Positions 17,482 to 25,723 of a stretch of DNA of 45,217 bases are shown here, piece by piece. Every line of letters starts with the position of its first letter. The first letter of the stretch is position 1. Source of the stretch: SHZI01 sp041396045. Lineage in GTDB: Bacteria; Pseudomonadota; Gammaproteobacteria; Steroidobacterales; GCA-2729495. The notes beneath the pieces were generated by a model. The model ran no database searches. It had not been told where the DNA came from and saw only the letters and a list, made by a program, of their open reading frames with translations. The position numbers and the translations under genes were made by a program. The stretch is from assembly GCA_041396045.1 (NCBI GenBank), contig JAWKZI010000020.1, forward strand, positions 1 to 45,217. The letters are read 5' to 3'.

Positions 17482-18962
17482 GCCACGGGTGACCTGCCGA
17501 TTGACGCCGCGAAGATTGATCGTTCTGATTGCAGCGTCAATGCTCAGCCAGCCAGCACTGGCTGTCGATATCGGCGGCCGGGTATCGGTCGGCGCCATCT
17601 ACAGCGACAATGTGACCCTCGCGCCCAAGGGCCTGGAAGATGGCGACACCATTTTCCGTGCAGATCCCAGTATTTTCATCGCGTCTGTCGGTCGCCGCTA
17701 CGACTTTCGGCTGGACTACACGCTGGAAGCCTTTTATTACGTGGACCAACCGGATAGCACGTCGATATTCAACCAGGGCGATGTGAACCTGGACCTCGGC
17801 ATTATTCCGGAACATCTGTTTCTGAATACATCTGCCAGCATCGCGCAGGTTGTGGTTGATCCGAAGCAGCCGTTTTCGAACACTAATCTGCCGCAAATCA
17901 ATAACCGGTCGGACGCCGTGCGCTACCAGTTCGGTCCGGAGTTGCGGCAGGATTTTCTGGGTACATCGCTGAACATTCGCTACGATGTCGGGCGGGTGAA
18001 CTATGACGATGAAACCCTGCAAGACGGTGATTTTCAGGTATTGAATTCGGATTGGACCGGACCAGACAAGGAGCGTGGTCTGACATGGGCAGTTCACCAC
18101 GAATATCTAAAATATGATTATGATATTTCACCGAGTGCCGAACGGCAGCTGGCCGAACTCACGCTGATTCTCCAGATTGGCAATGGATGGGCACCCTTTG
18201 TGTCCGGCGGCATGGAAAGCGATGTTTACGATCGCACCAACGCCTCCTGACGGATGGCATCTGGCGAGCCGGATTGCGCCGCACGACCGATCGCACCTAC
18301 CTGGAGGTGTATGCAGGTGAACGCAGCTTCGGCTCTTCCTGGGGCGCCACCTTTGAGCGGCAGTACAGTGCCCGTTCAGGCGATATTCTTCGTCTTTCGT
18401 ATGACGAAACCCCACGTACGAATGAAGATATGAGCAGCACTTTGGAACGGCCGGTTGATCCAACGGCCAGCACGGAACCTGGACCACGACCCCGCCAGTT
18501 CCGGTTGTGCCGCCGCCAACCGTACCACCTGATCTCAATGGCCCTGGAACCGGTGAATACTATCTGCAGAAGCGCGCCGATTTCCTGCTGGCCAAGGCCT
18601 TCAATCGCAACAATGTGTCGCTAAACCTGTTCTACAGCGATGAAGTGACGCTGGATGAGACTGTACCGACTGACGGCGACCACACCAGGCAGACGGGTCT
18701 GTCGGCAGTCTGGGTGTACAGCATCGGCGCTCGTACCCGTACTATCCTGGATGGATATTATGCCAAGCGAAAGTTTTCCCGGGTGTCCGCGGCTGAAGAA
18801 AAAGACAATCTGTTCCGGTTACGCCTGGGTTTGAGCTATCAGCTTGGCGAGCGCACCGACCTCACCGGCTGGGTCAGCCGGGAGGAGCGCAGTGGTTCAG
18901 AAGTTGAATTCAGCAATTACACCGAAAACCAGGTCGGCCTGGCTATCGGCCGGACGTTCTGA
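17474..18962 (+). CDS. PEP-CTERM/XrtA-associated outer-membrane beta-barrel protein (TIGR03016-like), two frameshifts
   Basis: About 496 residues if restored. ATG 17474 (17471 is also possible) gives a Sec signal peptide, R-R-L-I-V-L-I-A-A-S-M-L-S-Q-P-A-L-A, followed by V-D-I-G-G-R-V-S-V-G-A-I-Y-S-D-N-V-T. The mature protein is made of alternating amphipathic strands rich in Tyr/Arg/Asp and ends in a terminal phenylalanine (A-I-G-R-T-F), the classic outer-membrane barrel end. The first frame stops at 18250. The protein continues as L-T-D-G-I-W-R-A-G-L-R-R in the next frame, then shifts again near 18480-18510 into P-P-D-L-N-G-P-G-T-G. The position between kinase and deacetylase is the expected one. 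It presumably forms the outer-membrane exit for the glycan. Confidence 0.85.
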
Positions 18963-18988
18963 ACACTCCAGCTCGCATTACCAACGTC

Positions 18989-19801
18989 ATGTCGGTAGAT
19001 GTGGAAGAACATTTCCACGTCGCAGCTTTTGACCAGCAGATTGACAGCGCCACCTGGGATTCCCACCCAAGCCGGGTTGTAGCCAATACCGAACGCCTGC
19101 TGGCGTTGTTCGAGCGACGCGGAATCAAGGCGACATTTTTTATACTGGCGTGGGTTGCCGAGCGCCATCCGTCGCTGATCCAGCGCATCGTTGCCGAAGG
19201 GCATGAGGTGGCCAGCCATGGCTGCAATCATGTTCCGGCATTCCGGCAGACTCGCGAGGTCTTTGCCGAGGATGTCAGGCGCAGCAAAACGATACTGGAA
19301 GACATTGCTGGTCGGCCGGTACTTGGCTATCGCGCTGCCAGTTTCTCGATCGTGAAGCGCAATCAGTGGGCCTTTGAGGAGCTGGACAAGGCCGGCTACC
19401 GCTATTCATCCAGCGTAAATCCGGTTCGCCACGACATTTACGGCTTCCCGGATGCGCCGCGCTTCAACTTCCAGCCTGCTGGAACCTCGCTGACTGAATG
19501 TCCGATCACGACGCTGGAATTGGCTGGCCAGCGTCTGCCCTGTGGTGGAGGGGGCTACTTCCGGCTCCTGCCGCCCGCACTGTTCCGCTGGGCGCTCCGC
19601 CGGGTCAACCAGGCAGGGCATCCCTGCTATTTCTATCTGCATCCCTGGGAGGTAGATCCGGAGCAGCCGCGTATTCCTGGCGCTTCCTGGAAGTCCCGCT
19701 TCCGCCACTACACCAACCTGCACAAGACCGAGGAACGCCTGGACCGGCTGCTGGGTGAATTTGCCTGGGACCGTTTCGACCGTGTTCTGGGTTTAGGCTG
19801 A
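18989..19801 (+). CDS. XrtA-system polysaccharide deacetylase (TIGR03006-like)
   Basis: 270 residues from ATG 18989. An in-frame extension to CTG 18959 or ATT 18977 would add the R-I-T-N-V-M stretch often seen in homologues, so the true start could be upstream. CE4 features: M-S-V-D-V-E-E-H-F at the N terminus (first acidic motif), E-V-A-S-H-G-C-N-H (zinc histidines), G-Y-R-A-A-S-F-S-I, and the C-terminal L-H-P-W-E-V-D that closes the active site. It would remove acetyl groups from the exported glycan or its lipid-linked precursor. It sits 26 bp after the barrel stop and 6 bp before the FemAB gene. It is the second deacetylase of the locus. Confidence 0.92.
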   Translation: MSVDVEEHFHVAAFDQQIDSATWDSHPSRVVANTERLLALFERRGIKATFFILAWVAERHPSLIQRIVAEGHEVASHGCNHVPAFRQTREVFAEDVRRSKTILEDIAGRPVLGYRAASFSIVKRNQWAFEELDKAGYRYSSSVNPVRHDIYGFPDAPRFNFQPAGTSLTECPITTLELAGQRLPCGGGGYFRLLPPALFRWALRRVNQAGHPCYFYLHPWEVDPEQPRIPGASWKSRFRHYTNLHKTEERLDRLLGEFAWDRFDRVLGLG

Positions 19802-19807
19802 GAAGTC

Positions 19808-20845
19808 ATGACGGGCCAGATACAGGTCACGGAGGTTGGCCCTGACACGGCTGCTCAGTGGGACCGATTTGTTGCCGGGCAGGCTTCGGCATCGGCGTAT
19901 CACACCTGGCAGTGGCGCGACATCCTGACGGCCGAATTTGGTTGCAAGCCGCACTATCTCCTGGCCGGTTCAACCGACGATGTACGTGGCGTGCTGCCGC
20001 TGATCCGGTTGAAGAGCCGTCTGTTTGGCGATTTCCTGGTATCGCTACCGTTTGTGAACTATGGCGGTTGCCTGGCTGTGGACGATGAAGCGGAGAGAGC
20101 GCTGATGTCGGCCGCCGGTAGCCTGGCGAAACGCCTGGGCGTCAGCCACATCGAGTTCCGTGACCAGCAGCCCCGGAAGGGCTGGCCCGAGCGGGTCGAC
20201 AAGGTGGCGATGGTCCTGGATCTGGCTCACTCATCCGAAGAGCAGTTCGCAGCGTTCGGTTCGAAGCTCAGGGCCCAGATCCGGCGCCCGGAGAAGGAGG
20301 GCGCCACCACGCATATCGGTGGTGCCGAACTGGTACCTGATTTCTACCGGGTATTCGCCCGCAACATGCGTGATCTGGGTACACCGGTGTATGCGCGTTC
20401 GCTGTTCAGCCGCATTGCCGATGCTCTGCCGGAGCACGCCAGAATTGCGGTGGTCTCGCTAGCCGGGCAACCTGTTGCAGCCGGCTTCACGCTGCGATAC
20501 CGGGATCGCATGGAAATTCCCTGGGCTTCCTCGCTGCGCGAGTTCAACCGGGTAGGCGTCAACATGCAGCTTTACTGGAGCATCCTGAAGGACGCCATCG
20601 AATCCGGAATACGGCAGTTCGACTTCGGGCGCTCGTCAGTGGATGCCGGCACCTACAAGTTCAAGGCTCAGTGGGGCGCCAAACCGCATCAACTGTATTG
20701 GCACTACTGGCTGAAGCCGGGGCAGCCTATGCCCAACCTGACACCCAGCAGCCCGAAGTATGCCCTGGCAATCCGGGCCTGGCAGCGACTGCCGGTGCCG
20801 GTAGCCAATATCATTGGCCCACGGATTGTGCGGAACCTGCCTTAG
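19808..20845 (+). CDS. XrtA-associated FemAB-like protein (GNAT-fold, TIGR03019-like)
   Basis: 345 residues. FemAB/peptidoglycan bridge-formation family with two tandem GNAT-like halves. Seen are Y-H-T-W-Q-W-R, L-P-L-I-R-L-K-S-R-L-F-G and L-P-F-V-N-Y-G-G in the first half, and the conserved G-T-P-V-Y-A-R-S-L-F, A-A-G-F-T-L-R-Y, W-A-S-S-L-R-E-F and F-D-F-G-R-S-S-V-D-A-G-T-Y-K-F-K in the second. In exosortase loci this family may acylate or aminoacylate an intermediate; the substrate is unknown. Last gene of the forward export operon. Its 3' end overlaps the convergent Asp-box protein gene by 35 bp, an unusually deep tail-to-tail overlap. Intact. Confidence 0.92.
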   Translation: MTGQIQVTEVGPDTAAQWDRFVAGQASASAYHTWQWRDILTAEFGCKPHYLLAGSTDDVRGVLPLIRLKSRLFGDFLVSLPFVNYGGCLAVDDEAERALMSAAGSLAKRLGVSHIEFRDQQPRKGWPERVDKVAMVLDLAHSSEEQFAAFGSKLRAQIRRPEKEGATTHIGGAELVPDFYRVFARNMRDLGTPVYARSLFSRIADALPEHARIAVVSLAGQPVAAGFTLRYRDRMEIPWASSLREFNRVGVNMQLYWSILKDAIESGIRQFDFGRSSVDAGTYKFKAQWGAKPHQLYWHYWLKPGQPMPNLTPSSPKYALAIRAWQRLPVPVANIIGPRIVRNLP

Positions 20846-22103
20846 CGGCGTCAGCCGCTTGCAGTTCCGGGCACGGTGGGAGTTTGTCCGGACTCAGTTT
20901 CAGGATACGAGTTTCAAAATCAAAGAGCGTTGTATTTTGCGGGGTGAAGTACAGGTCATCTGTCGGGAAACCCGCCGGAAATGAGAGTGATGCACGCGTC
21001 ATATGCCCATCGCGGTCAGTTTCTTGGCGATAGGGCAGGCTGAGGATGCGGTTCCAGCAGGTGCCATCTATTGATACCCAGAGGTCGGTTGTTGGCTCTG
21101 GATGAAACTGTTGGGTGTATGGACTGGTTGGCTCATAGACGGTGCTGAGCGCCAGTAGTCCGCTGCTCAGTACAGTGGACGAGTAGGTCGGTTTGCCGAC
21201 CTCCAGCACTTTCTCCAAAGTTTGTGTTGCGAAATTCCAGCGGTTGATCGAGGCCGCTGTTTGATTGTTGTCAGACCCCCAGACTAAAGCCTTCTCGGTG
21301 ATCATGAGTGACACGCAGCGCCAGTCCTGCGAGCCGCCACCGAGCAGCTGCAACGTTTTGAAGCCATCCTCTGTATATAGGATCCGATCTTCGGAATCAT
21401 TGTCGCCGGTGCAAACCCAGTACCGATTTCGGAAGCGATCGTAGGCGATGGAATGGACGTGGAAGATATCTCCGGATGGAAAGGTATGGACAACTCGCCA
21501 ATCCCGGCCGTCGTTCGACCCCTCCAGAAGTCGAATGGCATGAGGTCGAGGCAATGCTGAATATTCGCCAAAATAGACCGTACCAGGACCCGCAGCTACT
21601 CCCTCATTGTTGCCAAAGGGGGCAAGAATTCCGTGCTGGGGCCTATCGTAGACGACTTCAAAAGATGCTCCGTCATCGGCAGATCGGTAAATGCGATCCC
21701 AGAAGACAAGGATTGTTCCAGAGTCCAGCACAACGAGGTTTTCCGGGCCTCTATTGCGCCGAATCCAGCGCGTCAGCTTCAGTCGGGCGATACGATCCTT
21801 GATGATGGTGGTCCAATCGTCACGGGCTGGTGGCAGCTTCCCGCGACGAACGAATGTTCGTCCGCCATCTTCACTGATGAAAACGTACTGATCCTGGATT
21901 CCGTATAGCCTGCCGTTACGATTCGCGAAGGCGACATTAAGGTCGTGCAGTGTACCAATGCTCTGGTATGGATATTGTCCGGCGGGGGGTGTGCTGGCAT
22001 CCGGCACCATAGTCAGCGTTTCCGGCAAGCTTTCCCAGGTCATGATGACCGCAACAAGCAGCACAATCACAGTCGCTATGACTTTGAGAACTCGTCTAAC
22101 CAC
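20811..22103 (-). CDS. Membrane-anchored Asp-box (BNR/sialidase-like) beta-propeller protein
   Basis: Not a named exosortase family. The open frame reaches TTG 22139, but GTG 22103 has GGGG six bases upstream and opens the membrane anchor directly (R-V-L-K-V-I-A-T-V-I-V-L-L-V-A-V-I-M-T-W), so it is preferred; about 430 residues result. The rest faces the periplasm or outside. Five Asp-box-like turns mark a sialidase/sortilin-type propeller: S-E-D-G-G-R-T-F, S-A-D-D-G-A-S-F, S-N-D-G-R-D-W, T-E-D-G-F-K-T-L and S-I-D-G-T-C-W. No sialidase Arg triad was recognised, so binding or lyase/hydrolase function is open. It is next to the riboswitch-controlled secreted genes, which suggests glycan recognition or turnover. 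Confidence 0.75.
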   Translation of the reverse strand: MVRRVLKVIATVIVLLVAVIMTWESLPETLTMVPDASTPPAGQYPYQSIGTLHDLNVAFANRNGRLYGIQDQYVFISEDGGRTFVRRGKLPPARDDWTTIIKDRIARLKLTRWIRRNRGPENLVVLDSGTILVFWDRIYRSADDGASFEVVYDRPQHGILAPFGNNEGVAAGPGTVYFGEYSALPRPHAIRLLEGSNDGRDWRVVHTFPSGDIFHVHSIAYDRFRNRYWVCTGDNDSEDRILYTEDGFKTLQLLGGGSQDWRCVSLMITEKALVWGSDNNQTAASINRWNFATQTLEKVLEVGKPTYSSTVLSSGLLALSTVYEPTSPYTQQFHPEPTTDLWVSIDGTCWNRILSLPYRQETDRDGHMTRASLSFPAGFPTDDLYFTPQNTTLFDFETRILKLSPDKLPPCPELQAADAAKAGSAQSVGQ

Positions 22104-22251
22104 ACTCACTACCCCGCCAGCCAGGATGCTAGTCGTCAAACGAGCTAGGTTCGCGCGAGATTACAAAGGTGTCAAATCCACCTTGCCGCGGCCCTTTGTC
22201 CTCATTTAGGCAACAACGCTATTCCATAGCCTTAATGCGGATCGTTGCCGG

Positions 22252-23229
22252 CTATTGCTGGAAAGAAAGATTGGATGGGGCAGCCGGCGCTGCTACTGCA
22301 CTTGGTGAGGATGGCGCAGATGGCGAACCAACCGGTCCTGCAATAGGTTTGGAAGAAATGATCAGTTCGTCATACCACGTGAATGCACTCGGGTGGCTTT
22401 GCGCGGAGCTCTTATTTGTATTGTAGGGAGTCAGTTGGACCTTGCGGAATGTATCCCCGTGACCGTCGTCAAATGCAAAACGGTAGTTCGGCATATCGAT
22501 AAACTTCTTCATAGGTTGCCCCGGATAGCCGATGGACGCTTGCACATGGCTGTTGGCCTCACCGAAAGTTCCAATTTGCACATCGAGATAGAAGGTCATC
22601 CATTCATCGGCAACGTAGCTGGCGCAGTCGGATGGTTTGAGTGAGCGACGCAGGCAATTGTAGTCACCCTGCTGAAGTTGGGTATCGCCATCCGGCAGGT
22701 CATTTGCAAAGTGGTACTCGGAAGGGCTACCGCAGTGTGAGTATCCAACCGGAATATTGCGCTGATAAACATTTTGAATGACGACCTGGACATTGGCGCA
22801 GGAGGGTCCATCGCGATGAAGAATTATCTGTTTCCAGCCGCCGCCGTCGGTATAACGAGTGTCAAGCAGGGTGCGGGAGAAACGTTGCCGCCACTGGACG
22901 AAGAATCGTGATCCTTCGCCGAACGCCGCGCCGAGATCATCAATCCAGTAACCAGAAGAGTTTTGTCCGGAATTGGACGGGATCTCGAAGCGTAATGATC
23001 CACTACCTGAGGCAAACTGGGTGGTGTCAATGGTGCCCAGAAAACGACCATCACTCGCCTTGATCAGTTTTGAATTTTGCGGAATGCTGCTGGCAGAATC
23101 GAATCCGACACACTTCAAAACTCCAGGAGCTGCACAGCGACTTTGAAAGTCAGCATCGTCAGCGTGAACTGACAAGCTGGTCATCAAGCCTAGTGCGGCT
23201 AATGTGGTCGCGAATCGTTTTCCGGGCAT
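22252..23229 (-). CDS. Likely separate secreted jelly-roll, polysaccharide-lyase-like protein (internal start of the fused frame)
   Basis: Within the long frame, ATG 23229 has GGAG about 8 bases upstream and opens a complete Sec signal peptide (M-P-G-K-R-F-A-T-T-L-A-A-L-G-L-M-T-S-L-S), with cleavage probably after VHA. This is what an independent gene would show; product 325 residues. The mature part looks like a concanavalin/jelly-roll polysaccharide lyase: S-G-S-L-R-F-E-I-P, F-F-V-Q-W-R-Q-R-F, G-G-G-W-K-Q-I-I-L-H-R-D-G, D-E-W-M-T-F-Y-L-D-V-Q-I-G, and F-T-W-Y-D-E-L-I-I-S, the kind of strands seen in heparin-lyase-like families. Four or more cysteines suggest disulfides. A Pro/Ala/Ser tail ends the protein. 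Enzyme activity is not proven from sequence; a glycan-binding role is an alternative. Confidence 0.6.
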   Translation of the reverse strand: MPGKRFATTLAALGLMTSLSVHADDADFQSRCAAPGVLKCVGFDSASSIPQNSKLIKASDGRFLGTIDTTQFASGSGSLRFEIPSNSGQNSSGYWIDDLGAAFGEGSRFFVQWRQRFSRTLLDTRYTDGGGWKQIILHRDGPSCANVQVVIQNVYQRNIPVGYSHCGSPSEYHFANDLPDGDTQLQQGDYNCLRRSLKPSDCASYVADEWMTFYLDVQIGTFGEANSHVQASIGYPGQPMKKFIDMPNYRFAFDDGHGDTFRKVQLTPYNTNKSSAQSHPSAFTWYDELIISSKPIAGPVGSPSAPSSPSAVAAPAAPSNLSFQQ

Positions 23230-25569
23230 TCTGCATACTCCATTGCTTTTCGCTCGCCGTAGCAGGGTGATCAAAATCAAGGCCAGGTAAACGAGTGCCT
23301 CAATTGGCGAAATCGCACTGACGCCATTGGTGGTGCCAGTCGCGTCGGCAGGCGAATCTGAGCCGCTCCCGACGCTGCCACTGCCACTGCCACTGCCACT
23401 GCTACTGCCACTGCCACTGCTACTGCTACTGCCACTTCCTGACGTTGGTGCGGACGGTGGCGGGGTGGTAGTAGACGGCACACTCGGGCTTGCCGCTTGC
23501 GGTGATTTCAAGGTGGCATGTACTTCGTCGGACGGAACACTCTCATTGGCAGCAGAATCAAAACTTGCCACCGCGAAATAGTAAGTCCCAGGGACCAGCC
23601 CGTCGATGTAGTAGCTCGACAGTCCAGGATTGTTCACGCGGATACTCTGTGTGTAGCTCCGTGACGCATTGCCGTAATAGATATTGAACCCGGCAAGGTC
23701 AATGAGAGGCTGTCCGTCAGAGCGTGTGGTCGGGGGTTCCCATGACAGGGTTCCACCGAGTGTCGATTGTGCGCTTACCGTGATACTGAACGGGGCCAGA
23801 GCCTTGGTTGCGAACCCGTCACTTACGGAAATTGTGATGCCGGCATTGACCCCAGCGTCACTGGCCGTCGGCGTTCCGGTAAGAGCACCGCTTCCGCTGT
23901 TGAACTGGGCCCAGGATGGACGGCCTGATATCGTGAAGGTCAGTTGATCACCATTGACGTCACTGGCTTTCGGCACGAAAGAGTAGGTTTCGCCAGCACC
24001 AATTACTGTGGCGGGTGATCCACTGATGGTCGGCGGCGTATTGGTTGCCGCTGTACCAGATGCCACGGCAATCTGGACGGTTGCGCGCCCGTTTGAGCCA
24101 GTCGTATTGCTGCAGTCCATTGCGTAAGACGTTGGCGTCTGGATGTTGCTGATGGTTTCGGTACCACTCGTGGGACGTGAACCGGACCAGCCGCCAGATG
24201 CCGTACAACTGGTGGCATTAACGGAATTCCAGCTCAGGGTTGTGGAATCGCCCGGAGTCAGGTTTCTGGGACTCGCTGACAGGTTTACCGAAACAGGTGA
24301 GGCAATAGTGTCGCCGTCCGGGATCCGGAATGCATACACCGGGCCGTTGACGCGATTTACGACTATTGCAATTTCCTCATTGCCGAACCGCGCAATTCGA
24401 AACCGGCTGTATACCCCATTGTCATGGTCCATGGCTTGAGGCTGAGTCGTGTTTGCCCCACTCGTTAGGTTGCTCCATTTCCAGTCACCAGTGGCACTAC
24501 TGGACTGCGGCTTTAGCTCGAAAACGCCAGCGCCACGTCGCCAATAGAGAAACGCCTGCCGCTTGTCCGACCAGGCCCAACCGCCTGCGCCGCTCTTGCT
24601 CGGTATGTCGCCAGTTTCCTTGAGCGTGATGCGCGGTGCTGACAGGTTCTTCAGGTCACGTGCATAGATGTGGCCGGTGTACCTGAACTCAGTGTAGACA
24701 TAGAGGTCGCGAACCGGATCGCATTCGGCATTGGCATCGATATTTGTATTGTCCCCAGGATAGTTCGTAAAGCGGCCGACACTCCCATTGGAATTGGTAA
24801 CAGACGGTTCGAATTTAGCAAGGTTGATGTCCACGCCAGGTGCCATTGTCCAGAATGCATCACGATTGCGGTCATAGCAGGACGAACCGCCGACACGCAA
24901 TGAAGTGCGTTCCGAGTTCAAGGGACTGCGACGCCACTGAAGCGTATCCAGATCAAGCATGTGGGTGATCCACCGGCTGCCTTCATCACCCAGGCGAGCA
25001 TCCTCGTTCGCCTTGAGTACGACCAGCGAATTGGTGGCTGGATGATATTCGACGTAGTCGTAGGTATGGGCAGGCACTGGAGAACCTTCAGGATACGTGC
25101 CGTTCGCATACGGCCAATTAAACGGCCCCGGGTATGGATTGGTCAGTCGCTTCCAGCGTTGGGTGCCCAGATCGAAGGCATAGACTTCCGAGCCGTAGTA
25201 ACCCTTGTGGCCACCACCGAGGACAAGTAGCGCACCATGAGTACCGTAATTGGTGGCAAATGTGCCGCCATTCCAGTCCTCAATAACGCCACTGACGCCT
25301 TCGACTCCATGCCAAGGGGCGTCGCCGGGAAAGTTACTGTTCAGGGAAGGGTCCTTCTCCGGATCCACATCCGCAATCGTATTCAGACTGATTGAAGCCC
25401 AGGTTCCAGGCACCACCTGATTGACCCAGGCCGGTGGCGTCGAACCAGCCGCGAAGGCTGTACCTCCGAGTGGAGCAATACAGAGCGCGACAATCCCGAA
25501 GTTTCTAAAAATTCTGTAGAGAGACTGCCCCGCTAGCAGGCTGCAGTTCCCAAGGCTGACCAAACGCAT
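22252..25569 (-). CDS. Secreted multidomain protein: Kelch-like propeller, Ig-like, cadherin-like, FnIII, sorting-signal-like helix, fused in frame to a lyase-like protein
   Basis: The start is ATG 25569 (GAGGGG six bases upstream), giving 1105 residues; upstream codons of the open frame lie in the riboswitch leader. A signal peptide ends near residue 38 (F-G-I-V-A-L-C-I-A-P-L-G-G-T-A-F-A). Then: a Kelch/galactose-oxidase-like propeller (about 40-410; V-Y-A-F-D-L-G-T-Q-R-W-K-R-L, H-M-L-D-L-D-T-L-Q-W), an Ig-like domain (about 424-505), a putative-Ig/cadherin-like domain (about 513-600; T-I-S-G-R-P-S-W-A-Q-F), FnIII (about 605-690), and a Gly-Ser linker (about 710-732). Next comes S-P-I-E-A-L-V-Y-L-A-L-I-L-I-T-L-L-R-R-A-K, a motif-helix-basic tail like a C-terminal sorting signal. 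There is no stop there: the frame runs through a second signal peptide (Met 781) into a second secreted domain. Probably two genes joined by stop loss or error. Confidence 0.8.
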   Translation of the reverse strand: MRLVSLGNCSLLAGQSLYRIFRNFGIVALCIAPLGGTAFAAGSTPPAWVNQVVPGTWASISLNTIADVDPEKDPSLNSNFPGDAPWHGVEGVSGVIEDWNGGTFATNYGTHGALLVLGGGHKGYYGSEVYAFDLGTQRWKRLTNPYPGPFNWPYANGTYPEGSPVPAHTYDYVEYHPATNSLVVLKANEDARLGDEGSRWITHMLDLDTLQWRRSPLNSERTSLRVGGSSCYDRNRDAFWTMAPGVDINLAKFEPSVTNSNGSVGRFTNYPGDNTNIDANAECDPVRDLYVYTEFRYTGHIYARDLKNLSAPRITLKETGDIPSKSGAGGWAWSDKRQAFLYWRRGAGVFELKPQSSSATGDWKWSNLTSGANTTQPQAMDHDNGVYSRFRIARFGNEEIAIVVNRVNGPVYAFRIPDGDTIASPVSVNLSASPRNLTPGDSTTLSWNSVNATSCTASGGWSGSRPTSGTETISNIQTPTSYAMDCSNTTGSNGRATVQIAVASGTAATNTPPTISGSPATVIGAGETYSFVPKASDVNGDQLTFTISGRPSWAQFNSGSGALTGTPTASDAGVNAGITISVSDGFATKALAPFSITVSAQSTLGGTLSWEPPTTRSDGQPLIDLAGFNIYYGNASRSYTQSIRVNNPGLSSYYIDGLVPGTYYFAVASFDSAANESVPSDEVHATLKSPQAASPSVPSTTTPPPSAPTSGSGSSSSSGSGSSSGSGSGSGSVGSGSDSPADATGTTNGVSAISPIEALVYLALILITLLRRAKSNGVCRMPGKRFATTLAALGLMTSLSVHADDADFQSRCAAPGVLKCVGFDSASSIPQNSKLIKASDGRFLGTIDTTQFASGSGSLRFEIPSNSGQNSSGYWIDDLGAAFGEGSRFFVQWRQRFSRTLLDTRYTDGGGWKQIILHRDGPSCANVQVVIQNVYQRNIPVGYSHCGSPSEYHFANDLPDGDTQLQQGDYNCLRRSLKPSDCASYVADEWMTFYLDVQIGTFGEANSHVQASIGYPGQPMKKFIDMPNYRFAFDDGHGDTFRKVQLTPYNTNKSSAQSHPSAFTWYDELIISSKPIAGPVGSPSAPSSPSAVAAPAAPSNLSFQQ
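23374..23437. repeat. CTGCCA/CTACTG short tandem repeat encoding a Gly-Ser linker
   Basis: About ten hexamer-like units (ctgcca with ctgcta variants) run in tandem. On the minus strand they encode alternating Gly and Ser just before the sorting-signal-like helix. Gain or loss of one 6-base unit keeps the frame, so linker length can vary by slippage. Confidence 0.85.
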
Positions 25570-25723
25570 CATTAACCCCTCAATACCGTCCATCCATGGA
25601 CCCGGTCTGAGGCAGCGAACTCCAACGTAGGGAATTACTGCCAAGGAGGGGAATCGTGATAGCAGAATCGCCAAATCATCCAAGAGCAGCACGTAAGTGG
25701 CATGTGCCCACTTGCCGCAGTCT
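25570..25723 (-). other. Leader between riboswitch and start codon
   Basis: About 150 nt of untranslated leader. It holds two small hairpins: AAGTGG/CCACTT with a 7-nt loop (about 25696-25714), and GTCCA/TGGAC (25588-25601) only 7 nt upstream of the GAGGGG Shine-Dalgarno sequence. No hairpin followed by a U-run was found, so control at translation initiation or through Rho is more likely than an intrinsic terminator. The pairing partner of the aptamer could not be resolved by eye. Confidence 0.4.

Noticed and set aside
23374..23437. CRISPR-like short repeat
   Set aside because: Six-base units with no spacers; simple coding microsatellite.
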